64,000 nucleotides of DNA from JBDHWG01 sp046328525. GTDB taxonomy: Bacteria; Chloroflexota; Anaerolineae; Epilineales; JAHCIE01. The translations under genes and the position numbers were made by a program. The DNA lies in the NCBI GenBank assembly GCA_046328525.1, contig JAXLWK010000003.1, forward strand, positions 1,116,001 through 1,180,000, written 5' to 3'. Below are positions 49,344 to 58,199 of the stretch, piece by piece. How positions within the stretch are numbered: the stretch's first letter is position 1; every line of letters starts with the position of its first letter. The notes beneath the pieces were generated by a model that ran no database searches, had not been told where the DNA came from, and saw only the letters and a list, made by a program, of their open reading frames with translations.

Positions 49344-51884
49344 CTATTCGTATTGAAGAGCGCGGATGATGTCCATGCGGGCGGCCTGGCGCGCCGGGAT
49401 CATGGCGGCGACGACGCCGAACAGCAGCCCGATCGCTGCGCCGGCGATCAGCCCGGCGTAGGGAAAGCTGTAGCTGACCGGGTAGCCGACCACCTTCATG
49501 CCGAGCACCATCACGTAGCCGAGATACAGCCCGGCCAGCAGACCGAGCGCCGTGCCGATGGCGGCGAGCAGCAGCGACTCGACCACCACGATGCGGCTGA
49601 CCTGACGCCGCGTGCTGCCGATGGCGCGCAGCATCCCGATCTCGCGCGTCCGCTCGATGATGCCAATCATGAGCGTATTGAGCAGGGCGATGAGCGACGG
49701 CATGATGAGCACGCCCAGGAGAACGAACATCACGCCGAAGACGACGTTGAAGAGCTGGCGGTTCTGCTCAATGTATCCGCGCCCCGACACGAGCGAGAAC
49801 TGCGGGTAGTCTTTGAGAATGTCGCGCAGACGCGCCTCGACCTGCGCCGCGTCGGCGCCCGGCGCCAGGTTCACCTGGATGAAGATGTCCTCGGTCTTGC
49901 GGAAGTCGGCCTGCAAGTTGGCCTGCGAAATGTAAGCCGTGCTGATCTTGGAGTTCAGGTAGTCACTGGCGACGGCCACGATGGTGTACGGCTTGACGCC
50001 GGTCGGCGTAGACAATTGCACCACGTCCCCGGCGTTCAGGTGCGTCTGCGCGGCAAAGACGCCATTGGCGATCATGGCGCGTCCGTCGGCCAGGTCGGTG
50101 TACGCCGTCGCCGTATCGCCCTGCTGAAACGTCAGACTGGCGGCCTGGGGGTAAGCCACAGGGTCAATGCCCAGCACCGCGACGGCCTGACCGTCGCCGG
50201 AGGACGTGGCGTAGCGCAGGGTGCTGACCACGCCGACGCCCGGGATGCCGCGTATCCTCTGCGCCAGGTCGCTCTTCGCCCCGACGTTGCTCTGCCACAG
50301 TCCAATGGACGGCGGCATGAGCAGGTAGTCACTGCCGAGGCTACGCTGCAACACATCTATGAAGCCGCCGGTGATGGACCAGACCACGCCGCCCATGCCG
50401 ACGATGATCGCCAACCCGATCATCGTCGCGCTGGCCGTGATCGCCGCGCGTGTCGGCTGCCGCGCCAGGTTGCTCTGGGCCAGGGTGGCTGTGCCTTCGC
50501 GGGCAAAGACGAGGGCGAGCAGGGCGCTGAACACGGACGCAATCGGCCGAACCAGCGCGGGCGCGACGAAGATGAGGCCGAAGAGGAACAGGAAGCACCC
50601 CAGCGCCACCAGGCTGAGATTCCCCGACAACAGTCCGACGATACTCAGCGCCAAGAGCGCCACCCCCACAATCAGGCCAACCCGCGACGTGCGCCGCTCG
50701 GTGTCAGCCGTCGAGGGACGCAGGGCATCCATGGGCGTCACGCGGGTCGCGTTGATGGCCGGCAGCAGCCCGGCGAGGACGGTCGCGCCGACGCCGAGGA
50801 CAATCGTCACGACAAACAGCCCGACAGAGACAACCGGCTGCCCGATGCTGATGTGCATGTAGCTCTGCACCAGCGGCATGTACAGCGCGACGATCCCGGC
50901 GCCCATGAGATAGCCGAGGCCGATGCCCAGCGCCGTACCCACGATGCCTTGAACCAGTCCCTCGACCAGAATCACGCCCAGGATCGTGCGTCGGCTGGCG
51001 CCGATGGCGCGGAGCATCCCGATGTCGTGGCGGCGCTCTGAGACGATGGTGCGGAAGCTGTTGAAGATGATGAAGCCGCCCATGAACAGCGCCAGGAAGC
51101 CAAATAGGTTGAACGTCGTCTGGGCCATCTGGATGTTTGACAGCAGCTCCGTCCCGCTGGACATCCCGCCGAGCGTGTAGTCCTTGCCGACAGTGGCCGC
51201 GATGTCGTCGAGAATGGCCTGGCGGCGCGCGCTGTCGGCGGTGTCCAGGTTGGCTTCGATAGTATTGATGCGGTCGGACAGGTCGAGCAGCTTCTGCGCC
51301 TGCTGCAAGGTGATGAGCACCTGCTCGTTGCCCGGCAGCGTCCGCGCCGGCAGCAGGCCCACGATCTTCAGCGTCGTCGCGCCCTCGGTCGTCGGCAGGC
51401 GTAGCTTGTCGCCCACGCCCAGGCCAAGGGTATCGGCCAGGCTGCGGGTGATGACCGCCGACAGGGGGTCGTCGCTGTGCAGGAAGCGCCCCTCGACCAC
51501 ATCGTAGTTGTGCAGGGCCTGGGCCGTCGTCGGCTCGATGCCGGTCACCGTCAACGCGCCGACCTTAGCGCTCCCGTAGAACTTGTCGGGGATGTTCGTC
51601 GTCCGGCTGAGCAGGCCCGTCGCCGCGCTGACCCCGTCCACGCGCCGCACACTGTTGAGAACGGAGCGCGAGAACGTCTCGTCGGTCTTCATGGTGACCG
51701 TCACGTCCACCTGGCCCGACGCCGTCAGGACGCCGCTCTGGAACGCCTTGAGCATCGTCGGCAAAAGAATATTCATGCCGAAAATCACCAGCGTGCCGAG
51801 CGTGATCGCCAGTGTCGTCAACGCCGTGCGCAGCTTCCGTCGGCTCAACTCCCGCGCCGCAAGGGTTATTTCAAAGCGCAACAT
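49344..51884 (-). CDS. ABC transporter permease, FtsX/MacB type (two FtsX domains)
   Basis: 846 aa. An N-terminal TM helix (LRTALTTLAITLGTLVIFGM) is followed by a MacB-like periplasmic domain. A first FtsX block comes near residue 255-400 (LRAIGASRRTILGVILVEGL), a central TM pair and a second periplasmic domain follow, and the last FtsX block ends the protein (REIGMLRAIGSTRRQVSRIV, then AMIPARQAARMDIIRALQYE). This duplicated 8-10 TM design matches Gram-positive-type lipid or lipoprotein and peptide exporters. It follows the LolD-like ATPase by 33 bp and is controlled with it by the TetR gene. Confidence 0.9.
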   Translation of the reverse strand: MLRFEITLAARELSRRKLRTALTTLAITLGTLVIFGMNILLPTMLKAFQSGVLTASGQVDVTVTMKTDETFSRSVLNSVRRVDGVSAATGLLSRTTNIPDKFYGSAKVGALTVTGIEPTTAQALHNYDVVEGRFLHSDDPLSAVITRSLADTLGLGVGDKLRLPTTEGATTLKIVGLLPARTLPGNEQVLITLQQAQKLLDLSDRINTIEANLDTADSARRQAILDDIAATVGKDYTLGGMSSGTELLSNIQMAQTTFNLFGFLALFMGGFIIFNSFRTIVSERRHDIGMLRAIGASRRTILGVILVEGLVQGIVGTALGIGLGYLMGAGIVALYMPLVQSYMHISIGQPVVSVGLFVVTIVLGVGATVLAGLLPAINATRVTPMDALRPSTADTERRTSRVGLIVGVALLALSIVGLLSGNLSLVALGCFLFLFGLIFVAPALVRPIASVFSALLALVFAREGTATLAQSNLARQPTRAAITASATMIGLAIIVGMGGVVWSITGGFIDVLQRSLGSDYLLMPPSIGLWQSNVGAKSDLAQRIRGIPGVGVVSTLRYATSSGDGQAVAVLGIDPVAYPQAASLTFQQGDTATAYTDLADGRAMIANGVFAAQTHLNAGDVVQLSTPTGVKPYTIVAVASDYLNSKISTAYISQANLQADFRKTEDIFIQVNLAPGADAAQVEARLRDILKDYPQFSLVSGRGYIEQNRQLFNVVFGVMFVLLGVLIMPSLIALLNTLMIGIIERTREIGMLRAIGSTRRQVSRIVVVESLLLAAIGTALGLLAGLYLGYVMVLGMKVVGYPVSYSFPYAGLIAGAAIGLLFGVVAAMIPARQAARMDIIRALQYE

Positions 51885-51917
51885 GTCTCGCCTTCGCCTT
51901 TCCCGCCGGCCAGGCGC

Positions 51918-52658
<741 letters not shown>

Positions 52659-52660
52659 AG

Positions 52661-53365
52661 TTACCCTGCCATCTCCCGCACCACATCAAACCACAGATCC
52701 AGCGTCCGGTTATCCACGATCTCTAGCGACCCGCGCTCCCCGCCGAGCACGCGCTCGAGGGCGTCGGTGTAGGCCGCGACCTTGCTCTGGGCGCACGCCA
52801 GGTTGCTCACCGCCGGATCGGAGGACAGGAGTACCTCCGCCAGCGCGTCCGACATGTCCTGCAAGAGCGACAGCACGACCTCGCCGACAGCGTCGGGGTA
52901 GGGCGTCGCCCAGACCCTTTCGCGGACGCCCTGCTGAATGATGGACGTCACCAGGGGCGAGACGCGGCGCACCATCATCGTGCGCGTCTTCTGCCGTACC
53001 ACCGCGTTCTCGTCCGTGTACCACACGCGCAGCAGCGCCAGCACGAAATCCCGCTGCGCCGTCTTCCACGCCGCTACAAAGGAGAAGAAGCGGTGGAACT
53101 TGTCGAGGGCGGTCAGCTCAGGGTCGTGGACGATGGGCGTGACCCGCCCTTCGACCTCCGTCAGCATGCGCTCAAGGATGCCTTCGAGCAGCTCCCCCTT
53201 CGAGCCGAAGTAGTGGTAGAAGGCGCCCTTCGAGATACTCAGTCTATCCAGGATATCCTGGATGGTCATCGCCTCGTAGCCCTTTGTCTGCACCAGGCGT
53301 TGCGCCACGTCGAGAATCTCATCCCGTCGCACCGCGTACTCATGCTCTTTGACGGCCCGCGCCAT
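52661..53365 (-). CDS. TetR/AcrR family repressor
   Basis: 234 aa. N-terminal HTH: RRDEILDVAQRLVQTKGYEA, then MTIQDILDRLSISKGAFYHY and FGSKGELLEGIL, the canonical TetR DNA-binding layout. The C-terminal ligand domain is helical and of unknown specificity. It is first in the TetR-ATPase-permease operon. A 17-bp perfect palindrome sits 19 bp before its start and just downstream of its promoter, so it most likely represses its own operon and is released by a transported compound. Confidence 0.92.
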   Translation of the reverse strand: MARAVKEHEYAVRRDEILDVAQRLVQTKGYEAMTIQDILDRLSISKGAFYHYFGSKGELLEGILERMLTEVEGRVTPIVHDPELTALDKFHRFFSFVAAWKTAQRDFVLALLRVWYTDENAVVRQKTRTMMVRRVSPLVTSIIQQGVRERVWATPYPDAVGEVVLSLLQDMSDALAEVLLSSDPAVSNLACAQSKVAAYTDALERVLGGERGSLEIVDNRTLDLWFDVVREMAG

Positions 53366-53383
53366 GTGCCCTTACCTATTTCC

Positions 53384-53400
53384 AAACCGACGGTCGGTTT
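53384..53400. promoter_or_regulatory. TetR operator palindrome
   Basis: AAACCGAC-G-GTCGGTTT: a perfect 8+1+8 bp palindrome of the ACCGAC-x-GTCGGT type common for TetR regulators. It covers the expected transcription start of the tetR promoter. Confidence 0.75.
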
Positions 53401-53414
53401 ATTATTCTACGGAC

Positions 53415-53443
53415 ATCATAGGCCATCCGGCGCCGCCTGTCAA
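53415..53443 (-). promoter_or_regulatory. Promoter of the TetR-ABC operon
   Basis: Minus-strand TTGACA (53443-53438), 17-bp spacer, TATGAT (53420-53415). Transcription would begin about 8 bp before the operator palindrome at 53400-53384. Confidence 0.7.
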
Positions 53444-53457
53444 GCCCCGTGTATAGC

Positions 53458-53486
53458 TTGACAGGTGGCCCTGCCGACCCTATAAT
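53458..53486 (+). promoter_or_regulatory. Perfect sigma-70 promoter of the first monooxygenase gene
   Basis: TTGACA (53458-53463), 17-bp spacer, TATAAT (53481-53486). It is back to back with the tetR promoter, the two -35 boxes being 14 bp apart. Confidence 0.8.
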
Positions 53487-53492
53487 GCCTGC

Positions 53493-53600
53493 CATGTTTG
53501 AGAATTGATAAAGCGCGTCGGACGGCGGGTTCGCCATCCGACGTTCAGCGCGGAAGGTCAAGGTCTAGACTGAAAGCCTGGGAGCCACTCTCAGGCTTTC
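53493..53600 (+). ncRNA. Structured leader with terminator-like hairpin (copy A)
   Basis: From the predicted start near 53493, a strong hairpin CGTCGGA...TCCGACG with inner GGCG/CGCC lies at about 53518-53545. The segment GGTCA-(10 nt)-TGAAAGCCTGGGAG follows. A hairpin GAAAGCCTG/CAGGCTTTC (53572-53600) then precedes a short T-containing run. The last 45 nt match copy B at 56856-56900 in order and spacing. Another small hairpin (CCTGTCG/CGACAGG, ~53607-53623) comes before the gene. I cannot match it to a known riboswitch class. Confidence 0.5.
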
Positions 53601-53641
53601 ATGTTGCCTGTCGTGCGACAGGCCGATGGAAGGAAGATTGC

Positions 53642-54676
53642 ATGCCAGGGCCCGCGTTTACCATCCTCCACCACCTCGACGGCGACCCGCTGGAACGACC
53701 GTCCCGCGAGGTGTACGCCGAGGTGATGGAGCACGTCATCCTTGCCGATGCGCTGGGCTTTGATACCGTCTGGTTCGCCGAGCACCACGCTGCCCAGGGC
53801 GGCCGCCTGCCCGCGCCGTTGCTCTTCATCGTCCAGGCGGCAGAGCGCACGCGACGTGTCACGCTCGGCACGGGTGTGACACTCCTGCCGTTCTATCACC
53901 CGCTGACTGTCGCCGAGCAGATCGCCGAGGCCGACATTCTCAGCGGCGGCCGCTTCGCCGTGGGCTTTGGGTCTGGCTCCGCGCCGGCCGACTTCGGCGC
54001 GTTCGGCGTGGCGCCGAGCCAGAAGGGTGAGCGCCTCCAGGAAGGGTTGGAGATTCTGCTGCGTCTATGGGCGGGCGAGACGGTCACGCACCAGGGCAGC
54101 CACTACGACATCACGAGCGCGCGGCTCTTCCCACTCCCCGAACATCCGGCGCGCGACATCGGCTGGCTGGCGGCGGGGCATCCGTTCACGGCGGGCCTGG
54201 CCGGCGCTTACGACCTGCACCTGATGCTGGCGCGCGGCACAGCCACGCGCGACGCCCAGGCGCTCATCGCCGCCTACTACGCCGCCCTGACGGCCCACGG
54301 CCACGCGGCGGCCGACCGCCGCATCCAGCGCACCTGGATGGTATACGTCGCCGAGACGGACGCCGCGGCGCGTGAGGCGATTGTGCCGAGCGCCGAGTTC
54401 TACTACCAGCAACACCTCGCCACTGGCCGCCCCGGTCTCGGCGACGAAGGAGACCTGGACGCGACCCTGGCGCTGATTGATGCCATCGTCGGCAGCCCGG
54501 AGACAGTCGCGCGGGAGTTGGCGCTGCGGGCGGGCGAGCTGGGGCTGACGGACATCGCGCTGCACACGCGGATGGCAGGCATCGCCCACGGCGCAAACTT
54601 ACGCTCGACGGAGTTGCTGGCGGAGCGCGTCTTCCCGCTCGTGCGCGATCTTTGGCCAGAGGCCATAATCCCCTAG
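53642..54676 (+). CDS. LLM-class flavin-dependent monooxygenase (copy A)
   Basis: 344 aa. Luciferase-like TIM barrel: EVMEHVILADALGFDTVWFA with EHHAAQGGRLPAP, VTLGTGVTLLPFYHPLTVAE, GRFAVGFGSGSAPADFGAFG and GSPETVARELALRAGELGLT. These are the usual strand and loop motifs for FMN/F420 binding. It should oxidise or desulfurise a small organic substrate with reduced flavin, but the substrate is unknown. ATG at 53642 follows GGAAGGA. It is monocistronic behind a strong promoter and a leader with a terminator. It is a close paralogue of the gene at 58200, with a 107-bp identical stretch (53678-53784). Confidence 0.88.
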   Translation: MPGPAFTILHHLDGDPLERPSREVYAEVMEHVILADALGFDTVWFAEHHAAQGGRLPAPLLFIVQAAERTRRVTLGTGVTLLPFYHPLTVAEQIAEADILSGGRFAVGFGSGSAPADFGAFGVAPSQKGERLQEGLEILLRLWAGETVTHQGSHYDITSARLFPLPEHPARDIGWLAAGHPFTAGLAGAYDLHLMLARGTATRDAQALIAAYYAALTAHGHAAADRRIQRTWMVYVAETDAAAREAIVPSAEFYYQQHLATGRPGLGDEGDLDATLALIDAIVGSPETVARELALRAGELGLTDIALHTRMAGIAHGANLRSTELLAERVFPLVRDLWPEAIIP

Positions 54677-54742
54677 CCAGAACTGCGCAACGCAGGGCTG
54701 CTGCGTCGCTCGAAAGCACCCGGAAGTCGCTCGCGCCAGCTG

Positions 54743-56221
54743 CTACTCTGCCGCGCCATTACCCAAACGCAGGATCACACCGGAGTCGCCTACGGCCCAG
54801 CCTGCGTTCGGCCCCCTCAGCGCGACAGCGTATAGCTCAACCCATCTCGGGCTGTAAGGGTCCGTGCTCCACGCGCCCTGGCTCAGCCGCAAGGTGGCCT
54901 CCCCGCTGGGCGAGTAATAGCTATATCCCACCGCCCAGCCATCATACGGCCCACTCAGCGCGAGGGCGTTCAACAAATAGGGTCCTGGCGAGATGCCTGC
55001 CTTCGCCCATTCCCCGTTGTGCAAGACCAGTATGACACCGCCAGCTCCCACGGCCCAGCCATCGTCCGGTCCGCTAAGGGCAACTGAGCGCAAGTCGAAT
55101 TGCGTCGGCGAAGGAATCTTGCTCCACACGCCCTTGCTCAGATGCAAGATCGTGCCGTTGTCGCCCACGGCCCAACCGGAGGTTGCCTCACTCAGTGCCA
55201 TTGAGTTAAGCCTGTTTTCCGTGGGACTGTCTACCAGGCTCCACGCGCCGTTGCTCAACCGCAAGATGGTGCCGTTCTGGCCTACAGCCCACCCGGTACT
55301 TTTCCAGAGTGCCACGGAATTCAGCTCGGCGTCTGTCGGGCCGGCAGCATAACTCCAGGCGCCGTTGCTCAAGCGCATGATCGTGCCGTACTGGCCGACC
55401 GCCCAGCCGTCGTTAGGGCCTGTGAGAGCGATGGAGTACAAAGAGAGACTGAGTGGCGTTTCAACTTGCTGCCAAGTTCCGTTGCTGAGCTGCAAGATCG
55501 TCCCATACTCACCGACCGCCCAGCCGTCGTTAGGGCCACTCAAAGCGAGGCCGTAGAGCGACTCATAGTTCACAGGCTCCACGGTCTGCCACGGAGGGTA
55601 CGATGCTGTTGCTGTGGGTGTTGGGGTCAGGCTTGGAGTAGGTGTCGGCGTCAAGGTGGGCGGAGCCAACACCTCCCACATAATGACGTTGCTTGGTGTT
55701 GAGCCCCACTCATTGACCGCCTGCACGACGAAGTAGTATGTTCCCGGCTCCAGCGGCCCGACGTCGTGGTAACCAGTCTGGCTACCTTGGTAGATCAGTG
55801 TGGCATCGGCCCATCCGGCATTGTTGGCCCGCCATAGACGGTAAATCTTTGCGTCCCAGACATTATACCAGTACAGCCACCCCGTGGAGTAAGGGCTCGG
55901 CGGACTGCCCCAGAGATTGGGACTACCGGGTTCCGAGGCCAAGATACGGCCCATAATGGGCGCAAACAGGAGATGCTCCGTTTGCGCCGTCGGTGTCGGA
56001 GTTGCGGTTGATGTGGCGGCAGAAGTTGAAGTGGCGGTGGGCGACAGGGTCGGCGGCAGAAAGTACGTTGTTGTCGGCGTCTCGGACGCCAACGGGGCGC
56101 CCCGCGCGGTCTCAGTACTGTCCAAGATCGAAGCCGGGGCAGAGACAAACGCCAACATCCCGCAGACAAGTAAGGCCCCGGCAGTTAGAAAGGCCAGGCT
56201 AGCCAGTCTGGTAGTGCACAT
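54743..56221 (-). CDS. Secreted seven-bladed propeller protein (Ycf48-like repeats)
   Basis: 492 aa. N-terminal hydrophobic segment (LASLAFLTAGALLVCGMLAF), a Thr/Ser/Pro-rich stalk (ATSTSAATSTATPTPTAQT), then a fibronectin-like domain (GTYYFVVQAVNEWGSTPSNV) and a second short Thr-Pro stalk. Residues ~215-492 contain seven repeats of about 39 residues built on VALSGPNDGWAVGQNGTILR and LSNGAW. They fit a seven-bladed beta-propeller related to Ycf48/BNR folds. It is probably a surface or extracellular protein; ligand unknown. It is convergent with the first monooxygenase gene. A direct repeat TGGCTACA (56303-56310, 56314-56321) lies near its likely promoter. Confidence 0.8.
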   Translation of the reverse strand: MCTTRLASLAFLTAGALLVCGMLAFVSAPASILDSTETARGAPLASETPTTTYFLPPTLSPTATSTSAATSTATPTPTAQTEHLLFAPIMGRILASEPGSPNLWGSPPSPYSTGWLYWYNVWDAKIYRLWRANNAGWADATLIYQGSQTGYHDVGPLEPGTYYFVVQAVNEWGSTPSNVIMWEVLAPPTLTPTPTPSLTPTPTATASYPPWQTVEPVNYESLYGLALSGPNDGWAVGEYGTILQLSNGTWQQVETPLSLSLYSIALTGPNDGWAVGQYGTIMRLSNGAWSYAAGPTDAELNSVALWKSTGWAVGQNGTILRLSNGAWSLVDSPTENRLNSMALSEATSGWAVGDNGTILHLSKGVWSKIPSPTQFDLRSVALSGPDDGWAVGAGGVILVLHNGEWAKAGISPGPYLLNALALSGPYDGWAVGYSYYSPSGEATLRLSQGAWSTDPYSPRWVELYAVALRGPNAGWAVGDSGVILRLGNGAAE

Positions 56222-56620
56222 GAGCTTCTCCTCCCACGCTGGCCGTCCGTTGGATTTGGAGCGACCGAGTCGATTCTCCCTGTCGCCATTGTACCATGTG
56301 GGTGGCTACAAACTGGCTACATAGCGCCGTGGTCGTAAGCGGTAGCCGACGGCGGCAGCGCGCCGGGCGGGCGCGGTGGTCGCAATCGTCCCGGCGGCAT
56401 GGGCGAAAGGACGAGCACCAGTTCAAGCGAGGGCGGCCTCAGCGCCGGGGTCTCCGAGAACAGCGGCACAACGCGCAGCCACTAGCGAGAGGAAAGCTGC
56501 GGAGACGAGCGGCCAGATGGATCAGGTGTGCCACGCTTTCGCACGTTGCTGAGGCAGCAGGCAAGCGTGGCACACTCACCGCTTTTTTATGAGCGTTTCT
56601 GAAAAAGTCGGTTCAAAGTC
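56222..56620 (+). other. 399-bp intergenic region upstream of the Liv-type promoter
   Basis: No ORF with coding character. It holds the start side of the propeller gene (minus), the TGGCTACA direct repeat with an 11-bp period, and a GC-rich stretch 56330-56520 with many short self-complementary words. A long hairpin follows at 56526-56575. The latter half could encode an untranslated RNA on the plus strand, but I recognise no known family. Confidence 0.35.
56526..56588 (+). terminator. 13-bp hairpin followed by a T-run
   Basis: GTGTGCCACGCTT (56526-56538) and AAGCGTGGCACAC (56563-56575) are exact complements around a 24-nt loop. Six T follow at 56583-56588. It fits a plus-strand terminator, though no plus-strand gene ends nearby, hinting at an unseen short transcript. 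Confidence 0.5.
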
Positions 56621-56649
56621 TTGACAAACCGCGCCGAATATCCTATAAT
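56621..56649 (+). promoter_or_regulatory. Perfect sigma-70 promoter of the Liv-type operon
   Basis: TTGACA (56621-56626), 17-bp spacer, TATAAT (56644-56649). Both hexamers match consensus. It drives a leader of about 390 nt before the lipoprotein gene. Confidence 0.85.
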
Positions 56650-56655
56650 GGCCGC

Positions 56656-56908
56656 ACGATTACGGAACGAATAGAGCTACAGAATGCTGCACTCCTTTGT
56701 AGGTCAAGCGCAGACAGCGCTAGATAGCAGGAATTGCACCTGTACCCGGCGGGGGCACTGAGCGCCACGCCGGAGTAAGGGTTTCGTTCGTCCAAAGAAG
56801 ACCAACGCCGACTAAGCGCCACATGCCCTCGCGAGCCACTCATCGCGTGGGGTAGGGTCAACAGGTAGATTGTAAGCCTGGGAGACACTCTCCCAGGCTT
56901 TTCATTTT
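56656..56908 (+). ncRNA. Long leader RNA with intrinsic terminator (copy B)
   Basis: About 215 nt of non-coding leader, then GGTCA-(10 nt)-TGTAAGCCTGGGAG and a perfect 11-bp terminator AAGCCTGGGAG/CTCCCAGGCTT (56874-56884, 56890-56900) followed by TTCATTTT. The 3' part matches copy A before the paralogous monooxygenase gene. With a consensus promoter upstream and an ABC operon downstream, this looks like an attenuation element or riboswitch. I see no T-box, SAM, TPP, cobalamin or glycine signature. Confidence 0.6.
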
Positions 56909-57049
56909 GCCTGCACCCTGCCGCTATGTGCCGCCTGGTCGGCGTTGATCTATTCCTGTCAGGAGGAGCCATGTGTTGCAGCTGAATCCAGTCCGAAGGA
57001 GCCGCCCACCCCAATACCCAGCTACAGATTCTTCAAGGAGAGACTCTCT

Positions 57050-58186
57050 ATGCTACGCACACGCCTGCTAATCACGACACTGGTTCTCGTGTTCATATCG
57101 GTTCTGCTCGCCGCCTGCGGGTCTGCCAATGCTGCCACCCCCGACAAGGTATATTTTGGCGTCACCGGCCCATTTACGGGTGATAACGCGGAGTACGGTC
57201 GCATCTGGAAACAGGGCTTCCAGCTTGCCCTGGACGAAATCAATGCGGCAGGCGGAATCAAGGGCAAGCCGGTCGAGCTTATCTACGAGGACAGCCAGAG
57301 CGACCCGAAGCAAACGCCCGCCATCGCTCAGAAGTTCGTGGCCGACAACCGAATTCTCGCAGTCATAGGTGACTTCTCTAGTCCGGCGTCGATGGCCGCC
57401 TCGCCGATCTACAACCAGGCGGGCGTCGTTCAGCTCGGCATAACGAACTCGCATCCCAAATTCACTGATACAGGCGAATACATCTTCGGCACCAGCCGCA
57501 GCCAGCTCGACGATGCTCCGACGCTCGCCGAGTATGGCATCACAGGGTTGGGTGGCAAACGGCTTGCCGTCTTCCACTTGAACACAGACTGGGGCAAGGT
57601 CACATATGACCTGTTCACGCAGAAGGCTAAGCAGCTTGGCGCCGAGATCGTAGACACGGAGCCATACCTCCCAACCGAGAAAGACTTCCGCTCGGCGCTG
57701 ACCAAGGCGCGTGACGCGAAGCCTGACCTGCTCGTTCTCATATCCTACTACAACGATGGGGCTCTCATCGCCCGCCAGGCCGCCGACGTCAACCTCGACA
57801 CCCCGAAGCTGGCAGTTGGCTCGGTCTACTCGCCCAAGTTCATCGAGCTGGGTGGTAAGGCCGTCGAGGGCGTCTACACGCAGAGCGGCTTCTTCCCAGG
57901 CGACAAGCGACCCGAAGTCCAGGAGTTCGTGAAGAAGTACCAGGCGAAGTACGGGGAGTTGCCCGACCAGTTCGCGGCCCAGGCCTATGACGGCGTGAAG
58001 GTTCTGGCTGCGGCCGTGGATAAGGCAGGCTTCGATCGCAAGGCCCTCCGCGAGACGCTGACCAAGCTCGAGACGCCGAGCGTCGCCTACGGCAAGATCG
58101 TGTTTGGACCGGACCGCCGTGTCATCGCCGGCCCACAAACGCGCCTGCAGATTCGCGACGGCAAGTTCGCGCTCTACCAACAATAG
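57050..58186 (+). CDS. Branched-chain-amino-acid-type ABC substrate-binding lipoprotein (LivK-like)
   Basis: 378 aa. Lipoprotein signal peptide with lipobox VLLAAC, the lipidated Cys at residue 23. Periplasmic-binding-protein type I fold: GVTGPFTGDNAEYGRIWKQG, ALDEINAAGGIKGKPVELIY, VIGDFSSPASMAASPIYNQA and GKLAVFH-like strands typical of LivJ/LivK, urea and amide receptors. AAGGAG lies 9 nt before ATG at 57050. It is first in the operon with the monooxygenase (13 bp later), fused permease and two ATPases. The ligand may therefore be the substrate of the monooxygenase and not an ordinary amino acid. Confidence 0.9.
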   Translation: MLRTRLLITTLVLVFISVLLAACGSANAATPDKVYFGVTGPFTGDNAEYGRIWKQGFQLALDEINAAGGIKGKPVELIYEDSQSDPKQTPAIAQKFVADNRILAVIGDFSSPASMAASPIYNQAGVVQLGITNSHPKFTDTGEYIFGTSRSQLDDAPTLAEYGITGLGGKRLAVFHLNTDWGKVTYDLFTQKAKQLGAEIVDTEPYLPTEKDFRSALTKARDAKPDLLVLISYYNDGALIARQAADVNLDTPKLAVGSVYSPKFIELGGKAVEGVYTQSGFFPGDKRPEVQEFVKKYQAKYGELPDQFAAQAYDGVKVLAAAVDKAGFDRKALRETLTKLETPSVAYGKIVFGPDRRVIAGPQTRLQIRDGKFALYQQ

Positions 58187-58199
58187 CAAGGACGAATAC

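Noticed and set aside
54743..56221. Propeller repeats taken as a photosystem assembly factor
   Set aside because: The repeats resemble Ycf48, but the protein is secreted with Thr-Pro stalks and no photosynthesis gene is in the window.
56850..56900. AAGCCTGGGAGA in the leader recalls the 3' end of ykkC (guanidine-type) riboswitches
   Set aside because: The other conserved ykkC blocks (such as CTAGGG and the ACACGG region) are not present in the right order in either leader, so I do not name this class.
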